A stretch of DNA of 64,000 nucleotides from Rhizobium vallis (GTDB lineage Bacteria > Pseudomonadota > Alphaproteobacteria > Rhizobiales > Rhizobiaceae): positions 79,907-143,906 of the forward strand of contig NZ_ML133700.1 in assembly GCF_003985155.1 (NCBI RefSeq). The letters are read 5' to 3'. Shown one piece after another: positions 43,849 through 51,890 of this stretch; the stretch's first letter is position 1, and each line of letters begins with the position of its first letter. The translations under genes and the position numbers were made by a program. The notes under the pieces were generated by a model. That model ran no database searches. It was not told where the DNA came from and saw only the letters and a program-made list of their open reading frames with translations.

Positions 43849-44607
43849 TCAGGCGGCCAGGGCGGCAATGACGTTTCTGACCAGTGCCGCCGACGACAGC
43901 CGGCTGGTGGCGCAGCTCGGGGCGCCGATCGCGCCGACGCGGATAGAAACGCCGCCGCGCGCGTTGGCGATTGCAAACATCGACTCGTCGGTCAGATCAT
44001 CGCCGATTGTAATCGGGCAGCGGTTCCTGAAGGGGTCGGATTGGAAGAACCTCTCCAGCGCGTCGCCCTTGCTCGATCGTGCCGGGCGCAGCTCGAACAC
44101 CATCTTGCCGAGCTGCAACGCCCAGTTCGCGCCGGCGAGTTCGGCATAATGATGCATGCGGTCTTCGAGGACCTTTTCATATTCGGGCGCAAGCCGGTAA
44201 TGGGCAGCGACGGCAGCACCTTTGTCTTCGATCAAGACCCCGGGATAGTGCTCGGCTTCGGCCGTCAGCGCATGCTTCAACGCCTGAAATTCAGGTGTCG
44301 CCTCGAGTGTGTGCATTCCGGCAGCGCTCCTGATTTCCGCGCCGTGAAGGCCTGCCGTCGGAAATGCAAAGGGCTTGAACAGAGTATCGGCATAGGCAAG
44401 CGACCGTCCGGTGACCAGCGCCAAAGCGCCTCCAAGCTTGTTCGACAATCGATGAAGCTGTCCGGGCAGCGCTTCCGGAACCTCGATTGCATCCGGCGTG
44501 GGTGCAAGATTGAGCAGCGTCCCGTCGATGTCGAGAAACATCGCCCAGCGGTCCGGCTCTTCCAAAACCAACGAAAGCATTTCCTGGGTGGCGGCATCGT
44601 CCTGCAC
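43849..44607 (-). CDS. otsB: Trehalose-phosphatase
   Basis: A 252-residue HAD-superfamily trehalose 6-phosphate phosphatase. It has the nucleophile motif FLDIDGTLLNLAPTP near residue 25, VTGRSLAYADTLF near residue 65, and motif IV ITIGDDLTDESMFAIA near residue 205. I chose the GTG at 44607, six bases after GGAG; an upstream TTG at 44628 is an alternative. It releases free trehalose for osmoprotection. No otsA is adjacent; the ROK gene is divergent 144 bases away. Confidence 0.92.
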   Translation of the reverse strand: MQDDAATQEMLSLVLEEPDRWAMFLDIDGTLLNLAPTPDAIEVPEALPGQLHRLSNKLGGALALVTGRSLAYADTLFKPFAFPTAGLHGAEIRSAAGMHTLEATPEFQALKHALTAEAEHYPGVLIEDKGAAVAAHYRLAPEYEKVLEDRMHHYAELAGANWALQLGKMVFELRPARSSKGDALERFFQSDPFRNRCPITIGDDLTDESMFAIANARGGVSIRVGAIGAPSCATSRLSSAALVRNVIAALAA

Positions 44608-44751
44608 GGCATTCTCCAAACTCTGCAATCATTGAAGCTAGGTCGCTAGGCGACGAGGACAAGATGATCGTCAGTCGCCGGAACATCCGCAGGCAAGTCC
44701 GCGTTTTATCTCGCCGCCCGTTCGAGCACTCACATCGCAGAAGGTACATCG

Positions 44752-45837
44752 ATGGCCAAGAGCAGTTCCAAGCACCGTGATGAGGTCAATGCGCCGTTGG
44801 CGCATGGCGCCACGATTTTGCCGCTGGTGACCATCGACGACTACAATAACGAACTGCGTGACAAGAATGGTTTCGTTGGCGACAACGCCAACAAGAAGAC
44901 CTTCCAGCAGAAGCTCGACGATTGGAGAAAACGCGTCCGCAAGTTCGGAGACGACCCGATCGGCAAGGTTGCGACGGCTAAGCTTTCCAAGAAAAAGATC
45001 GAGGCGCTCCTCAAGGGAGAGGATATGGAAGCTGCTGCGCTTGTTATGAGCGCGGTGGAGGACTTTTCGCAGGACTTTGCCGAGGTGATCGGGAAGTTCC
45101 TCAAGGACGAGCGCTGGTCCAAGACGGAACGTATCGTGGTTGGCGGCGGCTTCAGACAAAGCCGCTTTGGGGAGCTGGCAATCGCCAGGACCATGGTTCT
45201 TCTGAAAGCGGCCGGTCACAAGATCGAAGTTGTGCCGATCGCCCACCATCCCGATGAGGCCGGGCTGATCGGCGCCGTACACCTGATGCCGCCCTGGATG
45301 TTCAAGGGTTACGAGGCGATGCTTGCCGTCGATATCGGCGGCACGAACGTCCGCGCCGGTGTCGTTGAATTCGGAAAAGAAAAGACGCCGCATTTTGCCG
45401 ATGCGCGCGTTTGGGAATCGACCATCTGGCGCCATGCCGATGACGAGCCGAGCCGCAGTGCGACGATAGAGAAGCTGGCGGAGATGTTGCGCGGCCTGAT
45501 CGAAAAGGCTGAAAAGGCCAATCTAAAACCCGCCCCCATTATCGGGATCGCTTGTCCCGGCATTATCAAAGCCGACGGCTCGATCGAACGCGGCGGACAG
45601 AACCTGCCCGGCGGGAACTGGGAAAGCGACAGCTTCAACCTTCCCGCCGCATTGATGAAGGCCATTCCCGAAATCGGTGACCACAGTACATTCGTGATGA
45701 TGCATAACGACGCCGTCGTGCAGGGATTGTCGCAGATCCCTTTCATGAATGACGTGTCGAAATGGGCCGTGCTGACCATCGGCACGGGTTTGGGCAACGC
45801 CCACTTCACCAATCGCGAGGAAACGAAGGCACGATAA
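44752..45837 (+). CDS. ROK-family-like sugar kinase with circularly permuted motif order
   Basis: A 361-residue protein. All recognisable ROK blocks are present but in an unusual order. Near residues 125-170 comes the block normally at the C-terminus (RIVVGGGFRQSRFGELA, then HHPDEAGLIGAVHL). Only after it, near residue 190, comes the phosphate-binding MLAVDIGGTNVRAGVVEFG that normally starts a ROK protein. Then follow IGIACPGIIKADGS, NLPGGNW, MHNDAVVQG and VLTIGTGLGNAHF, ending at the C-terminus. The zinc motif CxCGxxGC is absent. The N-terminal 100 residues are charged and helical. Sugar kinase activity is inferred and untested. Confidence 0.8.
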   Translation: MAKSSSKHRDEVNAPLAHGATILPLVTIDDYNNELRDKNGFVGDNANKKTFQQKLDDWRKRVRKFGDDPIGKVATAKLSKKKIEALLKGEDMEAAALVMSAVEDFSQDFAEVIGKFLKDERWSKTERIVVGGGFRQSRFGELAIARTMVLLKAAGHKIEVVPIAHHPDEAGLIGAVHLMPPWMFKGYEAMLAVDIGGTNVRAGVVEFGKEKTPHFADARVWESTIWRHADDEPSRSATIEKLAEMLRGLIEKAEKANLKPAPIIGIACPGIIKADGSIERGGQNLPGGNWESDSFNLPAALMKAIPEIGDHSTFVMMHNDAVVQGLSQIPFMNDVSKWAVLTIGTGLGNAHFTNREETKAR

Positions 45838-46235
45838 CCGCAGACGCCCGCCTAAACGCTCAGACGTGGACTGGGCTCCCCCTACCTTGCCGTCTATCTT
45901 GCGGCGATGCTGGCGCGCGCTGGGTCTTATGGTAAACAGCAGGTAAACAAAGCCAAGAAACGTCTCCCGAATTTTTTACCTTTGATATATGGCAACGGCG
46001 TTTCCATTGCTTGGACGTTATCGCGGAAACCAGCCTCGGGGCTCGCGATCGGCATCCCGCGATTTGGTTATTCAAACTGGGCTGCTTGGATTTGGCAGGT
46101 GCAGCGCCCTCCCCTCCTCTTCTTCTGCCCGCATCGGAAAAGATGGTGATAACGCCGGCGGCCGGTTCTCGGCAGCCTCAAATTGCGTTTATCTTCGCGG
46201 CCTCACGCAAGTCATGCGCAGATGAAAGTTGGACC
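45838..46235. other. 398-base region without a recognisable gene
   Basis: No open frame with good composition, no tRNA and no clear repeat is seen. It lies between the ROK gene and the repC relic. Possibly decayed plasmid backbone; I could not see repB similarity in it by eye. Confidence 0.4.
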
Positions 46236-46412
46236 ATGAACTTCAAGGGAATAAGCGCTCCGCTCAATGCCGGCCGTCTCGAACAGATGCTCGGCCTTGC
46301 TCCGTCACGGCGCGATCCTGAACCCCATGAGGCAAACGACAAGCCCTCCGGCGGCGAGCCCGCCCGTGGGCTGGAAGCCGAGAGCCTGTACCGTCCGTCT
46401 GCCTATAAATGA
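46236..46412 (+). CDS. Possible small hypothetical protein, 58 residues
   Basis: A 58-residue frame starting MNFKGISAPLNAGRLEQMLG and ending SLYRPSAYK, hydrophilic and rich in Pro, Glu and Ala. The ribosome site is weak. It could be a real short gene or a decayed end of a larger one. It lies 113 bases before the repC relic. Confidence 0.25.
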   Translation: MNFKGISAPLNAGRLEQMLGLAPSRRDPEPHEANDKPSGGEPARGLEAESLYRPSAYK

Positions 46413-46524
46413 GAAATGGGGATTGCCTGTTGTAGTCTGCGACGGGATCTGTCCCCGGCTGAGTCGGCTGTGGTACCTAGCTTGTCGAAGTGGTGCTGTT
46501 ATCCGCTAGACTGGATTCTTTGAC

Positions 46525-47160
46525 ATGAGGTATGGTCGCCGTTGTCAGCTGACAACGAGGTGGAGCAGACCATCGATTCTGAGGCCGATAAATGGAAATT
46601 GTTTCGCGCGTTGTGCGAAACAAAGCCGTTGCTCGGCATCACCGATCGGGCGCGTGCCGTGCTCAATGCCCTCTTGAGTTTTTATCTGAAGAACGAGCTG
46701 GCCCAGGAAAATGGCTCGATCGTATTCCCGTCGAATGTCCTGCTTTCATTGAGAACGCACGCCATAGCCGAACAGACCGTCCGGCGGCATCTCGCAGCGC
46801 TGGTCGAAGCAGGTCTTCTGCAGCGTAAGGATCGCCCTAACGGTAAGCGTTGTCCGCAGGGACAGGGAGGGGAGGTCGACGAGTCCTTCAGCTTTTCGTT
46901 GCCGCCGCGACATTGCAAAGCTGATCGAAGCGCCCGTCGAAGAAGACGTCAAAGGGGACTGGCAGGGACTCTACCAGGAGTTCCGGGATCTGATTGAACG
47001 CCTGCCACGCTCGCCGACGACAGCCCAGCTCGAACAGTTGCTGGACGGACTGACGGCCCTCCGGACGGATATCCTCAAGCAGTTCGAAATTCGAGTTAAA
47101 TCCACAAAACAACGCGGCAATGCCTGTTATATCGAGCCTCACATACAGAATTCAAACCGG
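46525..47160 (+). pseudogene. repC: repC remnant (replication initiator of repABC plasmids), internally deleted and truncated
   Basis: The conserved RepC core is recognisable: KWKLFRALCETKPLLGITDR, then ARAVLNALLSFYLKNELAQE, then IVFPSNVLLSLRTHA, TVRRHLAALVEAGLLQRKDR and NGKR. Near 46898 the frame breaks. Family-like sequence resumes in another frame as CRRDIAKLIEAPVEEDVKGD and continues to KSTKQRGNACYIEPHIQNSN near 47160, where it stops against an HTH gene. The N-terminus is also in a different frame (MRYGRRCQ near 46525). About 40 internal codons and the C-terminal third are missing, so it cannot initiate replication. No repA or repB is seen. Confidence 0.85.
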
Positions 47161-47174
47161 GCATCATCGGACGA

Positions 47175-47654
47175 TCAATCTTCGTCGGCTTTCTCCTCAT
47201 TTCCGGCGATTGCCCTGATTAACGCCAATGTGCGGGTCCTGAGTTTGGGCGGAAGACGAAGGATCTCCTCGACAAAGCGGCGTCCTTCCGCGGTGGAGAG
47301 ATAGGCGATCCGCTCATCTGCCTCGGGTGCAATAGTCGCCCCCTCCCCTGAACCCGGCTCCGGCAGCCCATCGAAGAAGCAGCCTACCGGCACATTCAGA
47401 CCGCTGGCGATTTCATAGAGCATCGACGCACTGATGCGGTTCTTGCCACTCTCATATTTCTGGACCTGCTGGTAACTCAGGCCAACTTTCTGGCCGAGTT
47501 CGGTTTGCGACAGGTTGGAGTGAATTCGCCTGATGCGAAGCTGTTGGCCCACATGAATATCGACCGGGTGCGATGCTTGGTCGCTGTCGTCTTCAGCCCG
47601 ATACCCGTTGCGCAGAGAGCTGCTCGCGAACCGCTTGGCTACTCGATTATGCAT
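47175..47654 (-). CDS. XRE-family helix-turn-helix regulator (PraR-like), copy 1
   Basis: A 159-residue Cro/C1-type regulator. The HTH lies about residues 32-90 (HPVDIHVGQQLRIRRIHSNL, then LGQKVGLSYQQVQKYESGKN). A C-terminal helical part reads RIAYLSTAEGRRFVEEILRL. The layout resembles the rhizobial PraR/biofilm regulator family. It is a near copy of the gene at 48171, but its C-terminus ends a few residues earlier, right at the repC relic. The N-terminal 30 residues are an extra basic tail. Confidence 0.85.
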   Translation of the reverse strand: MHNRVAKRFASSSLRNGYRAEDDSDQASHPVDIHVGQQLRIRRIHSNLSQTELGQKVGLSYQQVQKYESGKNRISASMLYEIASGLNVPVGCFFDGLPEPGSGEGATIAPEADERIAYLSTAEGRRFVEEILRLPPKLRTRTLALIRAIAGNEEKADED

Positions 47655-47656
47655 TG
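47178..47656. repeat. Direct repeat, copy 1 (partner 48201-48679)
   Basis: About 479 bases here match 48201-48679 at a constant offset of 1023 with only scattered substitutions. The repeat covers almost exactly the PraR-like gene, including its start codon, and diverges immediately outside it. This is a segmental duplication, not an IS. Confidence 0.85.
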
Positions 47657-47699
47657 CTGTGTATCTCCACGTCAGAGAGTCTCATGCGTTGCAGTGCGA

Positions 47700-47960
47700 T
47701 CACGTCTTGCGCCCGGAACGAAGTGATTGCGGCCGCACATCTTTTGGGTCGATTTCCGCAAACAACTCAGAGACACCCACGGATAAGGCTTTTGCGAAGG
47801 CTTCCAAGGTCGCAACCGTGACGTTTTCTCTGCCTCTTTCGACCCGCCCAACGTAAGAACGGTCAATTTCGGCCTCCAATGCTAAACGCTCTTGGGAGAG
47901 GCCTCTATCCACCCGCAGTCGCCTTAGATTCCAGCCGATGGTCCGCCGCACGTCCATCAT
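47700..47960 (-). CDS. XRE-family helix-turn-helix regulator, short
   Basis: An 86-residue Cro/C1 protein that is mostly one HTH domain: TIGWNLRRLRVDRGLSQERL, then ALEAEIDRSYVGRVERGREN, then VTVATLEAFAKALSVGVSEL. The C-terminus is a short basic tail (RSGRKT). It lies 45 bases upstream of copy 1 in the same direction. The basic tail resembles the plus-strand HTH protein at 48815 (both end GRK-like), suggesting a related pair. Confidence 0.85.
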   Translation of the reverse strand: MMDVRRTIGWNLRRLRVDRGLSQERLALEAEIDRSYVGRVERGRENVTVATLEAFAKALSVGVSELFAEIDPKDVRPQSLRSGRKT

Positions 47961-48170
47961 GCAACAAATGCATGTTGGCGGCTTGGCAATCGACGGACTG
48001 ATAGTCCCTAATGAATTCTAGCCAACGCGAAATTTGCCGAAAATTGGACTCTGTCTAGGTTTCTTGATCTGCCGGCCACGCAGCTACGCGAGAAGTAAGG
48101 GACGGCGTTTCGATGCAAAATTGTGAGTGAAATAAGTGCAGTAGGGACTGCGGCACGGAAGGGCCGCCCG

Positions 48171-48677
48171 CTAAAAATCAACCGGCATCACCGCGCGATA
48201 ATCTTCCTCGGCTTTATCCTCATTTCCGGCGATTGCCCTGATTACCGCCAGGGTGCGGGTCCTGAGTTTGGGTGGAAGACGAAGTATCTCCTCGACAAAG
48301 CGGCGTCCTTCCGCGGTGGCGAGATAAGCGATACGCTCATCTGCCTCGGGTGCGATAACCGCCCCCTCCCCTGAGCCTGGTTGCGGCAGCCCGTCGAAAA
48401 AGCAGCCTACCGGCACATTCAAACCGCTTGCGATCTCATAGAGCATCGATGCGCTGATGCGGTTCTTGCCACTCTCGTATTTCTGGACCTGTTGGTAGCT
48501 CAGGCCAACTTTCTGGCCGAGTTCGGTTTGCGACAGGTTGGAGTGGATTCGCCTGATGCGAAGCTGCTGGCCCACATGAATATCGACCGGGTGCGATGCT
48601 TGGTCGCTGTCGACTTCAGCCCGATACCCGTTGCGCAGAGAGCTGCTCGCGAACCGCTTGGCCACTCGATCATGCAT
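48171..48677 (-). CDS. XRE-family helix-turn-helix regulator (PraR-like), copy 2
   Basis: A 168-residue paralogue of the gene at 47175, about 95 percent identical over the shared length by eye. It has the same HTH (LGQKVGLSYQQVQKYESGKN) and the same C-terminal helix. It continues with an additional tail, EEDYRAVMPVDF. I chose the ATG at 48677 (MHDRVAKRF) because it matches copy 1; an upstream start would add 22 residues without similarity. It is divergent from the plus-strand HTH gene at 48815. Confidence 0.87.
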   Translation of the reverse strand: MHDRVAKRFASSSLRNGYRAEVDSDQASHPVDIHVGQQLRIRRIHSNLSQTELGQKVGLSYQQVQKYESGKNRISASMLYEIASGLNVPVGCFFDGLPQPGSGEGAVIAPEADERIAYLATAEGRRFVEEILRLPPKLRTRTLAVIRAIAGNEDKAEEDYRAVMPVDF

Positions 48678-48679
48678 TG
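48201..48679. repeat. Direct repeat, copy 2 (partner 47178-47656)
   Basis: Second copy of the 479-base repeat, same orientation, 1023 bases away. The HTH gene at 47700 and a 210-base gene-free interval (47961-48170) lie between the two copies. Confidence 0.85.
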
Positions 48680-48767
48680 GGTTTGCCTTCCTCGGAGAGA
48701 CGCCCCTCCCCAACGAGGAGCGGAGGTGAGAAACGAAGCACATTGGAACTCAAAAGAATAATATGTA

Positions 48768-48777
48768 GAATATATTC
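48768..48777. promoter_or_regulatory. GAATATATTC palindrome between divergent HTH genes
   Basis: A perfect 10-base palindrome in the AT-rich divergent region between the HTH genes at 48677 (minus) and 48815 (plus). Its position suits an operator for one of these regulators. Short palindromes also occur by chance in AT-rich DNA. Confidence 0.35.
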
Positions 48778-48814
48778 CATGGATTAACGCCATGCAAGAT
48801 GTTGCCAATTGTGC

Positions 48815-49075
48815 ATGGACACTCGTGCGCGCATCGCGTGGAATTTGCGACATCACAGGTCAGCGCAGAAGCTTACGCAGGAAGTTCTCGCTGTAGATGC
48901 GCGTGTCGATAGGACCGTGATCAGTGATTTGGAGAGAGGTAAATATAACGTCTCTATTGATTTGCTGGATCGCCTCGCGGACGCGTTATCAATAGATATC
49001 TCACAATTATTTTCGATTCCTTTGCCGGGAGAAAGACCGCAACCGATGAAGGCAGGAAGGAAGCCGAAGGTTTGA
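48815..49075 (+). CDS. XRE-family helix-turn-helix regulator, short
   Basis: An 86-residue Cro/C1 protein consisting of one HTH domain: RIAWNLRHHRSAQKLTQEVL, then AVDARVDRTVISDLERGKYN, then VSIDLLDRLADALSIDISQL. The tail is basic (KAGRKPKV). It lies in unusually AT-rich DNA for this window, a sign of recent acquisition. It resembles the 47700 protein in size and layout. The ATG at 48815 is my choice; a TTG two codons upstream is possible. Confidence 0.8.
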   Translation: MDTRARIAWNLRHHRSAQKLTQEVLAVDARVDRTVISDLERGKYNVSIDLLDRLADALSIDISQLFSIPLPGERPQPMKAGRKPKV

Positions 49076-49125
49076 TGTCAGATTATATCAATCACGCACA
49101 ACGTGGAAACGCGGACAATCCAGTA

Positions 49126-50535
49126 CTACGAAAATGCCCACTCGGGATCGCTCACGCTCACTAGCCCTTCATTATGACGGGTCTTGAAACAGGCCCATAA
49201 GGGATCGCCCACGAAACTTTCGAGGGCACCGCAGGCATCGTCCAGTGACAGACTTCCATACTTCCTGAGCACTGCCTGAATAGTGCGCGGCCCCAGCATA
49301 TCGAGCTCCGAGAAGGGTTCGGCGTCCTCCAGCAGCACGCGATGCCCCCAGATACCCGGTTTTCGATCGGCGGCGATCGTGGTGCGCAATTCGCAATCTC
49401 CGGTCATAGCGAGCGCACGGCAAAAGACATAGCGCATGAGAGGGTAGTAGACCGTGTGCCGACTGCCGCCGAGGACATGTACGCCCGGTAAAATCGCCAT
49501 GACGATGAACATCAAGTACAGGTTCGGGATGATCTTGCGGGACTGCAGCGCCTCGATCACCGCATCCGCGGTAAATTCGAGCGAGAAACCCTCCACTCCT
49601 CTCGCCTCAAGGCGGGAATCCGCCAGCCGCAACGGAAAAAGGTGGCCGTGATCGCTGCCCCAAAACAGATCCGTGGTGTTCTTGAACCAGCCCTGCCAAT
49701 GACCATCGGCAAGAGCCTCGGTGGCGGATAGCAGACACGGCACAAACCCACCTTTCCCAAACAGATTTCGGGCGAGCCAGGATGATTTATCCAGAAGATG
49801 CTCGACCACGAGGTCGGCCACATCATCATCATCGATTTGCAGGAAATCGATGCCCGGATCGAAATATCGCTGCCACAGGGATGCATTGGCTTGCTTGATC
49901 GCCAGCGCAGCGGACGAAAACTCACCTCGCGGCAGTTCGGAGCGAAGCCGCGCGACCAGACCTCCGTCCCCATGGACGCGGTCGACGTTTTTGAGGGCGA
50001 AGCGATAGGGGCCATTTTGCGCGAGAACGCTATAGGGAATCATCTGGCTCCGGCTTAGCCCAAAAACGTTGATCGCATCGCCACCGAGTTTTAGCCAACC
50101 AGGTCCCTTTCGACCCCTCTCGACGAATTTGACTGTCGATACCGCATAAGAGACATAGGCCGAACGGCGATGCGCGTTCAGCCCCATCAGGCTGAAAAGA
50201 TGCGTGTAATAGGCGTCTGGCTCGATCAACAAATGCAGGTGCGGGCCGGCTTGCATGACAGGAGCATTGGCGATCTCCGCGGCAATGTAGCTGGCGCGGT
50301 CGTCCGCGAACCCCGCATTCCTGGCCGCCCCGCGAATGCACCGCTGAAGAAGCAACATCGCGTGGCGCCGGGCATCACAGCTGCTTGCAGGCGGCTCGGC
50401 GTGGAACGCGGCTCGAGCATAATCCACGAGGCTCCGGCGCCGGAAATCGGCAATCCAAGGAAACAATGTGCCGACCAATTCCAGCACGTCATGCTTCGAA
50501 ACCGCCGAAATGTCAGGATCTGTAGGCCCGGTCAT
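49126..50535 (-). CDS. Uncharacterised 469-residue protein in an export/methyltransferase cluster
   Basis: I do not recognise this family. The protein is soluble-looking, with one hydrophobic patch near residue 345 (NLYLMFIVMAILPGVHVLGG) followed by RHTVYYPLMRYVFCRALAMT. Distinct segments are HLHLLIEPDAYYTHLFSLMG near residue 100, GWLKLGGDAINVFGLSRSQM near residue 148 and LDKSSWLARNLFGKGGFVPC near residue 250. No signal peptide, P-loop, Rossmann or PLP motif is visible. Its ATG overlaps the stop of the MFS exporter gene by ATGA, so the two work together. It may be a biosynthetic enzyme for the exported compound; that is inference only. Confidence 0.8.
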   Translation of the reverse strand: MTGPTDPDISAVSKHDVLELVGTLFPWIADFRRRSLVDYARAAFHAEPPASSCDARRHAMLLLQRCIRGAARNAGFADDRASYIAAEIANAPVMQAGPHLHLLIEPDAYYTHLFSLMGLNAHRRSAYVSYAVSTVKFVERGRKGPGWLKLGGDAINVFGLSRSQMIPYSVLAQNGPYRFALKNVDRVHGDGGLVARLRSELPRGEFSSAALAIKQANASLWQRYFDPGIDFLQIDDDDVADLVVEHLLDKSSWLARNLFGKGGFVPCLLSATEALADGHWQGWFKNTTDLFWGSDHGHLFPLRLADSRLEARGVEGFSLEFTADAVIEALQSRKIIPNLYLMFIVMAILPGVHVLGGSRHTVYYPLMRYVFCRALAMTGDCELRTTIAADRKPGIWGHRVLLEDAEPFSELDMLGPRTIQAVLRKYGSLSLDDACGALESFVGDPLWACFKTRHNEGLVSVSDPEWAFS

Positions 50536-51785
50536 AGCGGCATGCTCCGACGTGATGAGCCTCTATTTTTCACCAAGTGAAATGCATAGCCGGCAACAAT
50601 GACGGCGATCATTCCGCTTCCAAAAGCAAAGAATACCGCCGACGAAGTTAGTGCGTCTCCGGCAACAGCGAGGCCGGCATAGACAAGCAGGCTGAAGCCC
50701 ATACAGGCGACGTGCACCCAACCTTTCGCTCGTCCAAGCTTCGTGCTCGATACGAGCCTCTGTATCTCGACATCGATCAGTACCCGTGAAAGGTTATAAC
50801 CGGCGCCAAGAAGCGCCATCAAAGCGATGGCAATGTCCAGATTCCGCGTTGGATAGAATGCTGCCATGACCAAGCCCGACAAAAGGACGATGATAGGAGT
50901 GATCCGGGCATCGACGTTGCTGAACCGCCTCAGGGTAAGGATCAGCATGCTGATGATCGCGCCGGCCGCCCAACAAAATTCCAGTATGCCGAACTCAAGC
51001 GAGGTCCCCTGAAGTTCCTCGAGCACAAATTTTGATATGAGCGCGCTGATCAGCATACCCATCACGTAAATCAACACATAGTTGAGAACAAGACGCGGCG
51101 GCACGCGGCTTGTCTCCTCGCCTTCGGACGCTTCCCGTAGAGCTTGCGCCGTGCGGCAATGATCGAACGGCAAGATTCGATAGCGGATCGCGGTCCGGAA
51201 CATACTGAGCATTGAGATCGCGAATGTGCCGGCGGCAAAGAGGAAGCATGCCGTTCCGGGCTTGGCGCTCAACAGCCAGCCGGTCGCTATCGCCGCCAGC
51301 ATGTTGCCCGACTGCATAGCGACATAAGCCAGTGAATTGAAGGCCATCAGGCTCTCGGATCGCGCAATCGACGGCACCATTGCCGAGGAGGCCGTAAGAT
51401 ACAGCCGGTCGGCCACCGCAAAGAAAATCACCGATCCATAAAGGACGTAGTCCGGTTCTTGTAGGACGAGCGCAGCAGATGTCATCAGCAAGATTGCGAT
51501 CCTGATCCAGTCGCTTACCATGCAGAGGCTCTGGCGATCGAAGCGATCGGCGAGATATCCTGCGGGCGCACTCGCCAGAAACTCCGAGACGCTTCCTAGA
51601 GCCAGAAACAAAGCAATGGAGCCAGCATTGCTGCCCGACGCCGCTAGCATCCAAATTGCACCTATGTAGTAGGCGTTGCGGCCGGCTGCAGCAAAGAAGG
51701 CGCTTATCAGAAAGAAGCGTCGCACCGAAAGCGATCCGGCGCGATCCGCAGCAAGGTTCGGTGCAATATTGGCATCTTGATTCAT
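50532..51785 (-). CDS. MFS transporter (EntS-like exporter type)
   Basis: A 417-residue major facilitator with about twelve membrane segments. The loop 2-3 motif reads PAGYLADRFDRQSL near residue 75. The general pattern resembles the MFS_3/EntS group, which exports siderophores and other natural products. It is translationally coupled to the unknown 469-residue gene and lies 105 bases downstream of the AraC gene, in the same direction. This suggests an AraC-regulated export operon. Confidence 0.88.
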   Translation of the reverse strand: MNQDANIAPNLAADRAGSLSVRRFFLISAFFAAAGRNAYYIGAIWMLAASGSNAGSIALFLALGSVSEFLASAPAGYLADRFDRQSLCMVSDWIRIAILLMTSAALVLQEPDYVLYGSVIFFAVADRLYLTASSAMVPSIARSESLMAFNSLAYVAMQSGNMLAAIATGWLLSAKPGTACFLFAAGTFAISMLSMFRTAIRYRILPFDHCRTAQALREASEGEETSRVPPRLVLNYVLIYVMGMLISALISKFVLEELQGTSLEFGILEFCWAAGAIISMLILTLRRFSNVDARITPIIVLLSGLVMAAFYPTRNLDIAIALMALLGAGYNLSRVLIDVEIQRLVSSTKLGRAKGWVHVACMGFSLLVYAGLAVAGDALTSSAVFFAFGSGMIAVIVAGYAFHLVKNRGSSRRSMPL

Positions 51786-51890
51786 CTGGGTGCCGCAAAA
51801 TGGAGACGCAGAGCTTGCGTGGCGGTGAGGCTAAAGGATGAAGCGACATCCCACTTTCAAAATCCCGCTGTAATCCGCTCGGACGCCGGC

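Noticed and set aside
46011..46235. Upstream part of the open frame leading into the 58-residue peptide, considered as a repB remnant
   Set aside because: No RepB-like motif could be seen in any frame.
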